NCBI GenBank assembly: GCA_015179125.1 | Contig: WHVA01000491.1 | Span: 18,637 to 82,636 of the forward strand | Direction: 5' to 3' | Length of the DNA: 64,000 nucleotides | DNA from: Gautieria morchelliformis | Lineage: Eukaryota > Basidiomycota > Agaricomycetes > Gomphales > Gomphaceae | Shown: one piece after another, positions 46,634 through 57,650 of the stretch | Layout: every line of letters begins with the position of its first letter | How positions within the stretch are numbered: the stretch's first letter is position 1 | Made by a program: the position numbers and the translations under genes | Notes under the pieces: generated by a model | What the model was told of the DNA's origin: nothing | Database searches by the model: none | The model's input: only the letters and a program-made list of their open reading frames with translations

Positions 46634-47744
46634 TCAGTCTCCACCTCCGCTTCGCCCTTTGGCTCGTACCCACTTCCGCCTCATTCTCCTGCTCCTGCAT
46701 GCCACCTCCATGGTCCCGGAGCATGTCGTTCCGCACTGGAATTCCCATTTAAACTGCTCCAAAACCGTCGACATGACGGTCATTTGGTTTTGGAAGACAG
46801 CAACTGCTGTCCTGGACCACCACCATTCTCCGCAGGAGATTCCAGATCCGCGTTGGGTTTTCCGGATGCCCCTCAACGAGTCGGCGATGTCAAACAGCGG
46901 TGACACCATGGGAAGCAGTTGAGTACTGCTGTCTCGGAATTTCCGGTCACCGGAAATCCTTCCGCGGCCTTCTCCGCTGGTCCCGGTTTTGACTTGGGGT
47001 TTCAGGCCCCTCGGTCTCAACCCTGCGCCTTTCCGCTCCACCCTCGCGGCACACCTCCACACACAGCGCCTTCTTGTCCCGGCACCGTTCGCAGGCCGTT
47101 CCCGCGGATTTTCCGACCACACGCAACTCCAGGCCCTTGCATGCGTTCGCAAGGAGCCTTCTCCTCTCTCACGTCCCTCTTTTCCTTTTCCGGTGCAGGA
47201 TTTTCCGGCCCCAGCTCTCGCAACTCCAGTATCCGGCCATCTTCTCTTCCGAGCCTGCTGGAACTCGTCCGCCCTCCGTTTCCGCTCCTCAACATGTTCG
47301 GCATGGAGCACTTCTTCTTGCTTCCCCTTGCCCTCTGGAGTCGGGTGCTTCCGCACTGCTTTCCGCTTCCGACTCCCCCTCGGATCTACGACCCTCTGGC
47401 AGTTTTCTGAGCTCGGAACACCCACAGACATTTCCGACTCACCCGGATTTCCCTGCCTTTTCCGCCGCGGCCTTGTCTTCCGCAGCTTTTTGCGCGTCCC
47501 GTTTCCTGTTCTTCGCGAGGCGCGACTCCTCCTCGCGCGTTACGGTCCTCTCCTCTCCTTCCGCTCCTGCTCCCGACGCTCCGTTCCTTGCGCTCTTCTC
47601 CTTGCGTCTCCTCCAGACGCTCCCTCTCTTTCCGCGCGGCTTCCTCGGCCTCGCGCTTTCGGCCAGTTCCTTCTGCGCAAGCATGTCAGCAAAGTGCTGC
47701 TTCATCTCGGCACTGGCATTTTGAAGAATCGACTGGAGTCTCAT
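46634..47744 (-). CDS. Antisense ORF pair between gypsy B chromodomain and 3' LTR
   Basis: On the strand opposite to pol, a 101-codon ORF (47744 down to 47439) starts MRLQSILQNASAEMKQHF. It is rich in Ala/Lys/Glu and looks like a helical, nucleic-acid-binding type of sequence. A GTGAGT donor lies exactly at its stop. A second long ORF (47431 down to 46634, 265 codons) overlaps the probable acceptor region, so a spliced antisense gene of roughly 350 codons is possible. No known domain is recognised. Position in the 1.4 kb between chromodomain and 3' LTR, where gypsy elements normally code for nothing, makes it noteworthy. The alternative is that base composition (CG and TTCCG repeats) keeps the frame open by chance. 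Confidence 0.4.
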
Positions 47745-47862
47745 GATGGATAAACGAAGACGGTCTTGTTTCCCGCCTATCTTTCAAACTCCGACGCTTT
47801 GTTCACAGGTCACGTGATTCCGACTTGTGGTCTCGCGGGGCTCGACCTTAGAAGGGAGATAC

Positions 47863-48541
47863 TGTTACGACCGTTCATTTCCGACTTCCGACCCTCAGTT
47901 CCGCACACCTTCCGCCCCTCCGATATTTCCACAACACTTCCGCCCCTCCGAATTTCCGACATTCCGCCCCTTGTACATTTCCCTTGTTCTTTCGACTCTA
48001 TTACTCGGACCCACCGGACCCACCTCACCGTTCATCAAGACCATATTCCGGCCCCTTGTAGTTCGTTGTCAGATATGTTTTCCCGACCCCTTGTTCTTTG
48101 CCATTGTTCTACCTTACCCTGAACCCCCCTTGTAGTCCCATTGTTCCCAATTAGTTAGTTCCCACCATTGTCTACTCGACTTCCGCTTCCCCGGAATTTG
48201 CTTAGTACATACTCATTACCTGTTGTCTAGCTCTTTGTATAAAAGCCTGTCATGTATGTCTCTTATTCTGCAATCAGATAATCCCTTCGATACTTGATTT
48301 CCTTCGCTCCATCTCCTGTTCTTAGCACAGCGAGTCTAGCAAGATCTCAGTCTCTCCCCTTCCGTCTTCCGCCTTCCGCCTCAGTTCCGACTCAAGTTCC
48401 GACCAAACCTTGGTTCAGTACTTTCCGACTTCCGACTCATTTCCGAAATACTTAGGACGATAGTTCATTGGGGGCGCAACCTATAAGTTGAAGCCGCTGT
48501 CCTTTCCAGTTCCGACTTAGTGGAAATCTCGATACGTAACA
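47863..48541 (+). repeat. 3' LTR of gypsy element B
   Basis: 679 bp, TGTTACGACCGTTC to GATACGTAACA, preceded by the purine-rich GAAGGGAGATAC. It has a small duplication (TTCCGCCCCTCCGA repeated near 47915 and 47940) absent from the 5' LTR. The flank after it (CCACC) does not match the flank before the 5' LTR (TCATA). Confidence 0.9.
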
Positions 48542-49349
48542 CCACCCTGAATTATGGCTCACTTCTGCTGGCGTCAGCCCCACTTCTTCCTGGTTCACCA
48601 CCCGCCTCCATGCCACTCTCGGCCTCAAGTTCGGTGGCCACTCCATCCGTTCCAACCCCACCACCACCCTTGCCTTGCAGGGCATCCCTGACAACATCAT
48701 TCAAGGCAGGGCTGATGGTCTTCTGACACATTCAAAACACCCTGTCGTTCTCCATGCTCTTATCCATGGCCCACTCCAACAATAACATCATCATCTTATC
48801 ACTTTCTACCTCAGTACATCTCTCTCAATTTAGCTTCTTGCGGCACCTAGCTCGGCGCCAGTGTCCCTTATGCAGAGCCGCCTCGCGGGCTTAACTGGAT
48901 TCATCTGAGTTTAAGTAGTGCAGTGTTATTACACGTGGTGAATTCCACGCATGCCTGCGGCTCTCCCACAAGACTGTGCTGAGCTCTAGACCTATTTCCT
49001 TCCTTCTTCTCTCACTCTGTTTTTTATCTAGCGGTAAGTTGATGTTCTACATTTATGCTATCGCTGAAGTTCCGCTGAATTTCATCACTCGCGTAGGCTC
49101 GAGTCCCATGAGACATGTCAGCATCCACATCATGGACCGGCATGCATGTCTCAGTGGATGAATCATTCCTGCTTACTTAACATTGTCGCTAGTAGCCCCT
49201 GTGCATTGCTCGCTCGCGACACTCCCCCATTGCACAGGTAGTTCCAACGCTTGGCTCACTAGCCGCGCTCACGCTGACATTTGCACAGTTTACTGTGATC
49301 ACGTCATTTCCCCTCCCTCCCTCTCCCTTCATATCCCTGTATGCCATGA
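48542..49349. other. Non-coding stretch
   Basis: No gene is visible. A 40-bp segment at 48853-48892 (CGGCGCCxGTGTCCCTTATGCAGAGC...) recurs at 50025-50064, just beyond the foldback element. Confidence 0.4.
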
Positions 49350-50024
49350 CACTGGAGGCATGGAAAATTTCTTAAGTCAGGAAACCTTCTGAAAAAGCCT
49401 ATGGAAATTCCATGTTTCTTGAGAGTTTCCTGAGACAGGAAATTTAAAGGAAATTTAATGTTGTACAAGGGTTTCAAAAGTTCAGGAAATTGTATAAAAA
49501 TTGTAAAAATATGGCCCAGGAAATCATGAGAAAACTGGCTCCAGAAACTGACAGTTTAACCATGATTTCCTATCTAAAGAAATCATGGGTAAATTCTAAA
49601 TTTCTTCACAGTTTTCTGGTACAGGAAAATATTAGGAAATTGTGCAAATCTTGGCAGGAAATCTTGTGAAAATTTTATAGTTCTCTATGATTTCCTGAAT
49701 CTGGAAATTATACTAAATATTCAGTTTCTAGTAGCAGGAAATTCACAATATCTCAAATATTTCCTGAGGATTTCCTGGGTTGGGAAATTGTCCAGAAATT
49801 GGAATAGCAGTGCACGTCAGCGCACAGGGCGTTGGTGGCTGGTGCTGTCAGTGCATGGTGCGCTGGTGGCTGGCGTTTTATACAATTTCCTGAACTTTGG
49901 AAACCCTTGTAAAACATTAAATTTCCTCTAAATTTCCTGTCTCAGGAAACTCTCAAGAAATGGAATTTCCATAGGATTTCTCAGAAGGTTTCCTTACTTG
50001 AGAAATTTTGCCATGCCTCCAGTG
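49350..50024. mobile_element. Foldback / MITE-like element with long terminal inverted repeats
   Basis: 675 bp. Left end CACTGGAGGCATGGAAAATTTC, right end the inverse complement of CACTGGAGGCATGGCAAAATTTC. The arms stay complementary for about 150 bp (for example GAGTTTCCTGAGACAGGAAATTTAA on the left against TTAAATTTCC...TGTCTCAGGAAACTC on the right). The interior is AT-rich with repeated GGAAAT words. There is no coding sequence, so it would be non-autonomous. The CACTG ends recall CACTA-type elements, but I see no 3-bp target duplication, so the superfamily is open. Confidence 0.75.
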
Positions 50025-52740
50025 CGGCGCCGGTGTCCCTTATGCAGAGCTGCCTTGCGGGCTTTAGGTTCGGCACAAGCCCCATCTCCGACTCAAAGTT
50101 CACGCTCTGCGAGCACCTTCCGGAGAAGGGGCTTGTACCAAGATGCCGCGAAACAGGGCCGTCCCCGCCACCTCTACCACCAGCCACACACTTACGGCTT
50201 CACTCATTATAACAATCTACTAGACCATATGTCTCTTGAGCTCCCCAGCTAGTTAGAATTGCTTGATCACTGAGCAGCTGTCTTATATCCCATTGGGAAT
50301 AGTGGGGGTGGGCACAATTGTGCTATCTCACTTGTCAACACTTACAGACGGCCGCTCATTGATTTTTATGGACTTCTATAGTTGGAAATGTATGCCAGAT
50401 ATCCTAAATATTTTTAGAAGCAAATGGAACAGCTTGATCGCTATGATAGTAATGGTACGAATAAATTGACTGGAACGGTTTCAAACCTTTGGGCAAGGAG
50501 AAGAGAAGAGAAATGTTAATAGCTCAGAATATGATTCCCAGATGACTCAGGAGAGAGAATATGCCAATAAGCCTGTCCTCTAGAATGTCTTTTCATGATA
50601 GCAGCCGGAAATCTCCCAGGACACGTCGATGTCCATTTTTGCGGTAAAGCGCAGGCGTGCTTAAAGTCACATGACGTAACGGACTGTCGACACCGTCGTC
50701 TGGAAAAGTGCCTGGTGCTGCCCCACCGGTCACCGAGCAGGAAAGTAATCCATGGGATCACTTTAAAACATACTAGAGGTCATTTTTATAATTTTTTAAA
50801 AATTATTCTTGAGTGACTGGTTCAACTACGTGCCTCACAAGCCATTTGTCACTCATCCCAGAAGGCACATACATCATGACATAATTAAATTGATTCTTAG
50901 CTATTCACACAGGACAAGTTGTCAGAATACATCTCTGTTTCAATAATCTAAAGAAACCTTGACTCGAGAGGTGTTGTGGCCAACGCAGCATCGTGAGGAG
51001 ACGACCCTCTAGCGCGGCATCTTGGTACAAGCCTCTCCTCTGGAGATGAAGTCGGAGCTTCAAGGCTTGCCGAACCTACGCGGGCTTAACGGAATTCGGC
51101 ACCTAAAATTGAACCGCCGCGCACTCTCTGAGCTAAGCCGGCGGCAATACTATTTCACGGTTCACCGGGGCCAGTGCCGCCTGGCACCAACCGCCGCTGA
51201 CTTTCGGCCGTCAACGGTGGCAATTACCATTTGCAGCACTCGCAACCCACTCGCACCCACCCCCATCTGCACCGCGCGCTGTTGCACGTTGTCACACAAT
51301 GCGTGGCACCGTGGTTCACCACGTCCCATCGAACGTCGCTCGCACCCAACGCTAAGGGGCCGCCATTTGTGCACCCTCGAGTTCCACGAGGAACGTCGTA
51401 CCCACTCGCTCCCCCTCTCAGGTGAGCGATGTTATCTAACGTTCAGCGCTGAGACTCACCTGCCCCACCTGCCCTTGGCCTCACTCCCTGTACCCCGCCG
51501 CCCCCTCGTGCTTGACATCGTATCCCGGTCATTGTCGCTTGCCGTCCACTCGCGCTTTAGGTGAGCGATTTATCTAACGTTCAGCGCTGAGACTCACCTG
51601 CCTCACCTGCCCTTGGCCTCCCTCCCTGTACCCCGCCGCCCCCTTGCGCTGTACACCGTATCCCGGTCATTGTCGCTCGCCGTCCACTCGCGTTCCACCC
51701 CGCGATCCACCACTCAGCGATGCTCCCTGTCCACATAGGCCACAGCCTCGACCATCATTTCCGAGTCGGGCCGCACGCGGGGGGAATGGGCACTTCTTTG
51801 CGTGTACAGAGAGTAGAGTCACGACGCAGGTCCCATGTCACATGCTCCATCCTCGCGCATGGAGAATCACCCAAGCCCATGGCTTATGGGTCGACAGCCT
51901 TGTTCCAGGCTTCTACACCTTCCTTCATTTCGCACTGAGCATATTTGTTCTTAACTGAACTAATGGCATGCCTAGTAATTGCAATTCAGTTCAGATAACA
52001 TAGATTGGGAACAAATATCTCAGAAATTTATGGCGTATGATAGACTATTCTACGATCTGCAAGGTCACTAAAAGCCTTGGCAGACTATGCTAGGACAGAC
52101 CATATAGGAGAAGGGCAGATCAATACATGTATTATGCTTCCCTCTGGGTGGCATAATGAGTACAAACGGGCATGCCCACCGTCCGTCAGCAATATGCACT
52201 ATTTATCAGTGGCGGGTAGTACTCACCGCAGGCCACATGGTGTGTGGCTACCCTGCGTCGGTGTTCGAGGCCGTGAGGTACAGGCCGGCCGTGGACAGCA
52301 TGAGTCAGCACTGCTGCACACCGGTGGCCAGCGCTGTGCACCGGCGATTACCACCGTTTAGCACCACACGGCGCTAACCCCTGTAACCGTGTATAACTCA
52401 CTATTTCGGGTAGCTGGATTTCAGTTTTTCGACTGTGTTCACCAAATCAGCAGATTTGAGATACTGCCCGATTAGCGCAGTTCGCAGATTTTGGTCCAAC
52501 AGCGTCCGATCCTAGCACTGCGCAGCGGCTAAGTGTTCTACCTGAGGGGCTCACACACACCCTTTATAGCTCGCTCACGCGGACGCCTGTCTGCACTCAA
52601 TCGCTGTGCCCCCACCACGCAGAGGTAAACCGCAGCGTTGTGCGCCTGCTAACCGAGCTATAGACCCGCAGTTTTGTGCGGCACACTCTGAGCACTGAGC
52701 TCGTGGAAATTGCCTCTTTAGCTTCAAGCTTCAGCTGATT
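50025..52740. other. Non-coding, repeat-containing region
   Basis: No gene is recognised. The content includes a two-copy tandem repeat (51421-51697, listed separately) and GC-rich stretches around 51040-51400 and 52230-52700. Confidence 0.4.
51421..51697 (+). repeat. Two-copy tandem repeat, 139-bp unit
   Basis: Copies at 51421-51559 and 51560-51697 both start GGTGAGCGAT and share TATCTAACGTTCAGCGCTGAGACTCACCTG, CTTGGCCTC, CCCTGTACCCCGCCGCC and GTATCCCGGTCATTGTCGC, with about 10 differences. Confidence 0.85.
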
Positions 52741-53570
52741 ATGATCCTCAAGTTTGATACTCTACCTACCGACGTTCTTATACATGTCTTTTAAGGAGTT
52801 GGATGTATATGACGTTCACCGTTGTTCATTGGTATGTGCCACTCTCAGACCTCCGATTGGTTGTACTTGATATTCGCGACATGTCGCATCTTTCATGAAA
52901 CGATCCGGGACACTCTGCTCTTGCAGTATCGCCTGGAGCTTGATGTTGCGGACCTTAGCTTCCGCCAGAGACTCTCAGTAACCTTGCCTGGGCCGGGCGC
53001 CCGTCTGGAACCTACATGGCGGTGTACTAGTACGCGAATTCGCAACAGACATGGCACGGTAGACGGTAGCTGCATAATGACAGTCCAAAGATATGTCATT
53101 CATACTACTACCGTCTGCCGTACGAGGAACTCCTGTGCATACGTGGCAAATTGATATAGAAGTGAGCATACTAATTTCGCCATATATCCTGCTCAGGACC
53201 TCGCCGTTCTCGTCGGTTGGCCTGTGTGCGTCGCGTTCTTTAAGAGGGCGTTTGTTTTCTTACTCTTATGCGGACAAACGATGAACAGCGGCACACGTTC
53301 GGGATACATTTACGCACTATGAGTACTGGGGCATATCATCCTTGCGCGTCCGATTCCGTCCTGGCTTGTGCCGTGACCCTCAAGGGCCCACCAGATCATT
53401 TTGTTATTCAGATTATGGGCGACTGCCTTGCCGTACTTCACGACACTCCTGCAGGTGGTTTGAGGACATACTATTTATTTGGGACTGGAAAACAGGTCAA
53501 CTTCTCACCGTGCACTTGCTTTTCCTTTCGTGCTCAAGACACATGTGCTCAAATACAGTATAGACTTTAG
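52741..53570 (+). pseudogene. F-box protein relic
   Basis: The start MILKFDTLPTDVLIHVF matches the F-box beginning typical of the large mushroom F-box families. One extra T in the T4 run at 52789-52792 breaks the frame before KELDVYDVHRCSL. Downstream blocks FHETIRDTLLLQYRLELDV (about 52895-52950), QDLAVLV (about 53195), RHTFGIHLRTMSTGAYHP (about 53290-53345) and FIWDWKTGQLLTVHLL (about 53470-53520) occur in the right order but in several frames. F-box proteins are substrate adaptors of SCF ubiquitin ligases; this copy appears decayed. Confidence 0.7.
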
Positions 53571-53689
53571 AAGCTTCGTCTCTAGCCACAGGCTGCGAAG
53601 AGAAAAATGTAAAACATATCATGCCGGTGACCGGCATCATATGTTTTTCATTTCTCCCTTCGTGACATTGTCATAGCGAGTTGCACCAC

Positions 53690-54162
53690 GTACCGAGAAA
53701 GGCGGGAGTCGACCCACGGGTATTTCTACCCTACCAACTGAGGATGTTGGACTTCAGTCCGCTGTGGACGTGGTGGGTCTCAGCCGGTTATTTTTTGAAT
53801 AGTACATTAATAAGCCCTTCATGAAATTAGGATACAACAATTTGACACATCGATGTCGCCATCGGAGGATCTTCAGAATCCGCACTCGCTCAAAGGGTAA
53901 GCACTGCCCTACCATACCGGGATGTGATTGGGGGAGATTCAAATATGCGGATGCAATGATTGGCCGAGAATGCGTGGTCCTGCTCGGCCGGGTGCTTCGG
54001 TACGTGTCTCATTTATACCTTTTCAAGGATGATTGACGCAGATGTCACCAGGGGGATAAACCTGAAATAGAGTTCCTATGTATCTAAACAAACGCCTTCG
54101 ATAAACGTAGTCAACACTGCGGAAAAGATCTCTTTTGAATTCCGCTGAATACGCACGGGTAA
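53690..54162 (+). repeat. Dispersed repeat R1, copy a
   Basis: Shares GAGAAAGGCGGGAGT, TGAATAGTACATTAATAAGCCC, CTGCCCTACCATACCGGGATGTGAT, GAGAATGCGTGGTCCTGCT and ACACTGCGGAAAAGATCTCT, in the same order and orientation, with 57651-58316. Copy b is longer because of two inserted hairpins. Confidence 0.85.
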
Positions 54163-55092
54163 TTGCTGACCGGTGCAGTGCCATCGACCCATGTCCAATT
54201 TCTCGCCCAGTTACGATCAAAAACCACCTGGAGTGGTGCATCAGTAGAAATTCGTGCGCTCATCACCATGCAGCGTCTCTGGGAAATGATCACTGGCCTT
54301 CTTTAGTGAACCTCTCCGCGCACAAACCACCGAATCGTTCATGGCCTCTGCTGGATGCAGTGCATGGTCTTCACTACTCTTCCGAACTGCCGGCTTACCA
54401 TGGGGCTTTTACGAAGGTGTACAGCAAAAAACCCTGGCATACACAAGCTGTGACCTGTGAACGACTAACTATTCAGTGCTGAATGGCAACATTCAACGAC
54501 GCGCGGCTCCGTCGCAGCTAGCTATGCATGCTATATCAATGCTGGCCCAACGATACTCGATATTTGCACCAGGATCCCAGGCAGATTTAGACGGAGGATC
54601 AAGGCTTGGTGCAATTGCATTCGTTATGCAACCTATGAAGACAAAACTAGACGGCTAAAAACTTGAAGGGTATGTGTATCACATTGGAATATATAAGTTA
54701 ACGTAGATGCCCGATGGTCGTCAGCCCTCAAGCTTTCAAAATCGATATCATATCTTCCCGCTCGATCTCTTCATGCCCGTCATCCCCCAAGATGCCACGC
54801 CGATGAAAATCAACTCTGTCCACCTTGATCGACTCCTGGATGCTTTCTAAGGACATGTCCGATAGTGACATTCCTGCACATGGACCAGTAGCAATTTGCA
54901 ACCGGACAATATTGCCAGACATGTGACTCGGCGCGCCATGTGTCAAGATCTGGGCATCCCGTGCCCTCAACTTCCCCTCTCGTATCATTCGGAGCTCGCC
55001 TCCGATGTTGGTGTTGAATAGTGGCACTCCAGTACACGTATGTAACCCACAAGGTGTAGACAAAGGTATGGAGTGCACAAGGCTTGGGATCT

Positions 55093-55170
55093 AATAAGAA
55101 CAATATCTATGTATTTAAGGCAGCGACTTGCGTCGACTGCAGACAATCGAATCAACTCTCTATGTGCCAT
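55093..55170 (+). repeat. Dispersed repeat R2, copy a
   Basis: TATCTATGTATTTAAGGCAGCGAC...GACAATCGAATCAACT is shared with 57270-57347 with few changes. It lies just downstream of the histidine phosphatase stop, while copy b lies upstream of that gene. Confidence 0.8.
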
Positions 55171-55343
55171 ATTTCACAATACTAAGAGGGCTGGAGGAAT
55201 AAATGTACACTAGGCAAACGTTCAGCACTAGCAGGTTCAGTGAACGTATGTACATATGGTTCGTAAGTTCGTAGCCTTTGCAATAAAGCCTACCACTACA
55301 CATCTAATATCTTTACCATATGCTTCATGTATATCCATCACAC

Positions 55344-56238
55344 TTAATCAGGTTCTAGTAATGAATCCCCAGTAACATACCCGCCTCGGGCAATCACTAG
55401 GTCCTTAATCTGCATGTCGAAGGGAAACTTCATAGCATAATAGCCCTTCTCTGGCCTGTTAGTTCCATGGCCTTGGATTTTCAGGACGTGACGAGACCTA
55501 GCATCATTCAATAGGTGCTGTGCGGATACAACAAACGAAAAACTGCCGACATACCACCCGGCATTCAGGTAATCATTATTCGTATCAACGTGCTTCGGCT
55601 CATTCCATGACTCCAGTGCCTCACCGAGCTCTGCCAAAAAAATGTTGTGGCTTACAATGACAACATGTGGCACGTCTTTGACGAGCTTGTCGACCGTTCC
55701 GCGAGGCGTGTAGTCAGACTGTCATTTCCTCGGCTGTGCAGGGAGGGGCACAGCATGCCTGAGTACGATGTCTCGCAGTTCAGAGATACCTCTGTGGACG
55801 AGGTCTTCCAGACTATCGCCGCCGCTAGGCCGATGGTTTCTATCCGGCAACCCCCACACGTTCGTTCTGGTGCGCTCGCAGCGTGCTTCCTCATGACGGT
55901 TTGCTGCCATGAGCTGACGGACAACGGGTCCGAAATCATGTTCTACAAGCCCAGCACAATCTATGGGCTCCGGGTGGGAGTGGTTATTATCAGCGAGTAA
56001 TTGAGCAGTATCCTTGGCTCTTTTGTAAGGAGATGTGTAGAGCGCGTCGATGCGAACGTTAGCCCAGCGCTCTCCAAGTCTTCGGGCTTGTTCTCGACCA
56101 TATTCCGTCAAAGTGTCCTCGTCGCCAGGAAACCATTTGTTTGTTGTATTACCGATGCTCTATGGGGCAGGCCATCAACAGAGGGCAGAATTGAGAGCCA
56201 TAAGCGGACAGCCATCTTACCTGTCCATGGCGTATGAA
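55344..56238 (-). CDS. Histidine phosphatase (phosphoglycerate mutase-like), 5' end uncertain
   Basis: Exons in + coordinates: 56221 upward (at least to 56238), 55767-56159, 55555-55718 and 55344-55497. The catalytic FIRHGQS is split by the 61-nt first intron (His is the phospho-acceptor). Exon 2 then gives LTEYGREQARRLGERW and the second motif ALYTSPYKRAKDTAQLL, with LVEHDFG for substrate binding. Exon 3 carries HVVIVSHN, with the second catalytic His. A TGA in frame near 55722 is removed by a 48-nt GT-AG intron (55719-55766). The third intron restores NAGWSRHVL. The family removes phosphate from small phospho-metabolites or proteins; the substrate is unknown. No ATG lies in frame before the first stop upstream of FIRHGQ, so a 5' exon is missing from this model. 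Confidence 0.82.
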
Positions 56239-56421
56239 CGACAGATTAATGTACCCGGGATCAACCCGAAAGCTGGCTGACGCGTGGAAAAATGTGCATA
56301 GGGAGTCGTAGCAAGCATCAATGGGGAAACGGCGTACCAGGGATCCTTGTTTTGTTCACTGGCCACCAAGTGAGTTTGAATGTACGGATAACGACGAAAT
56401 ACAAGGCTTACGAAAATACTC

Positions 56422-56754
56422 TTATAGCGGGATTAGTACGCGCCAGACACGAATATCGAGCGACAAACCTAGTGCAGGCTGAAACTTTGAAGTTGCAACA
56501 CACCGTCGGATGATGTCCAGATCCTTTCCAGAATCATCCCGCGAACGCATCACCCTCCCAAGATCATCATCCATCACTACATGGGCTTGCAAGAGGATGA
56601 CGAGCAGTATGACGGAGGTGTCATTATCCGTAGGTGGGCCGAATGCCTTAGATTGTAAGGCTTGGAGGACTCTGGCATCGAAGTCGGCCTCCACGTCAAC
56701 TCGCAGTGGCATTGTCTCGGGAGCGTCGTTTTCCGTTTGAGGTGGCTGGGACAT
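56422..56754 (-). CDS. Hypothetical ORF upstream of the phosphatase
   Basis: It reads 110 codons from the ATG at 56754 (MSQPPQTENDAPETMPLRV) to a stop at 56422, with acidic and hydrophobic helices (DNDTSVILLVILLQAHVVMDD). It lies on the same strand just upstream of the phosphatase and could be a separate small gene or a 5' exon. I recognise no family. Confidence 0.3.
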   Translation of the reverse strand: MSQPPQTENDAPETMPLRVDVEADFDARVLQALQSKAFGPPTDNDTSVILLVILLQAHVVMDDDLGRVMRSRDDSGKDLDIIRRCVATSKFQPALGLSLDIRVWRVLIPL

Positions 56755-57269
56755 TGCAGAAGGGAACTCAGTGGCCGCGATTTGCGAGTAGTAGAATCGC
56801 GTACGTGACTTCACCCGGCCAGAGTCAATGACATCATGATCTGCGGTATACTGTAAGGCCGATGCCGGCAGATCCTTGCTCCGGAATCAAGCAGGATCAT
56901 AGAAACTTGTACAGTTGGGCCCGTTCGGTGCCCAGAAACCGTTCCAATTTCCAAAAGTAGTTTCGGTTTCTTTGCAGGGTGCAGAAACTGGAACGGTTTT
57001 TTCAACTGTTTTGGAAATTGATGTGCCGCCGAACGCACAAATTTCTACAATTTCTGAAAAACCAGTACTGTCCCGCCCATCGCCTCCTGCACTGAGTACG
57101 GCTCGTTGGCTCCCCTTACCTCGACAGCGACTGCCATACTACTCCTGCTTACGACTCAAGCTTAATGACCGTGCCGGCAAGCCTTGAGCAGTTTCTGATT
57201 TGCATATGGAGTGCACATGGCTCCTTGTACTTCGCAAGACAAAGGATACAAGACAAAGGATATCGTTAT

Positions 57270-57347
57270 AATTAGAACACTATCTATGTATTTAAGGCAG
57301 CGACACTTGTGTCGCTGCGGACAATCGAATCAACTATCTATGTGCAC
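57270..57347 (+). repeat. Dispersed repeat R2, copy b
   Basis: Matches 55093-55170 in direct orientation; the GCAGCGACACTTGTGTCGCTGC palindrome is perfect here and imperfect in copy a. Confidence 0.8.
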
Positions 57348-57650
57348 AGTTGAATCTGCATTATTTGTGCATTTGGCATATGCGTCCAAATCATCTCCGG
57401 CTCTCAACCCCCACGAGGGGTGGACGGGCAGGTTAACCGATAATAGACGGTCTATTAACGGTTAACATGCATTTTAAATGCCGGGGGCATCCATCGTACG
57501 TATGTACGAAGAGGTGGAATACTGAACAACTAACTGTCCTATGCGAAAACTGGGGTCCGCTGAAGACATTCCATGGACATGGTCATCTAGCCGGTCTGGC
57601 ATCCTCTATGTGACTACCGACTAGATTACCATGTTTATGGAATGCGGCAG

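Larger units (their letters stand above)
53571..55343. other. Non-coding region with duplicated modules
   Basis: It contains the first copies of two dispersed repeats (53690-54162 and 55093-55170). A 116-codon minus-strand ORF at 54728-55078 is open but I recognise no domain in it; it could be an exon of an unknown gene. Confidence 0.4.

Noticed and set aside
54728-55078. 116-codon minus ORF downstream of the phosphatase
   Set aside because: No recognisable domain, no supporting exons; kept only as a remark in the intergenic entry.
55719-55766. In-frame TGA in the histidine phosphatase
   Set aside because: A 48-nt GT-AG intron in phase removes it and gives ELRDI joined to SDYTPRG, so it is not counted as a nonsense mutation.
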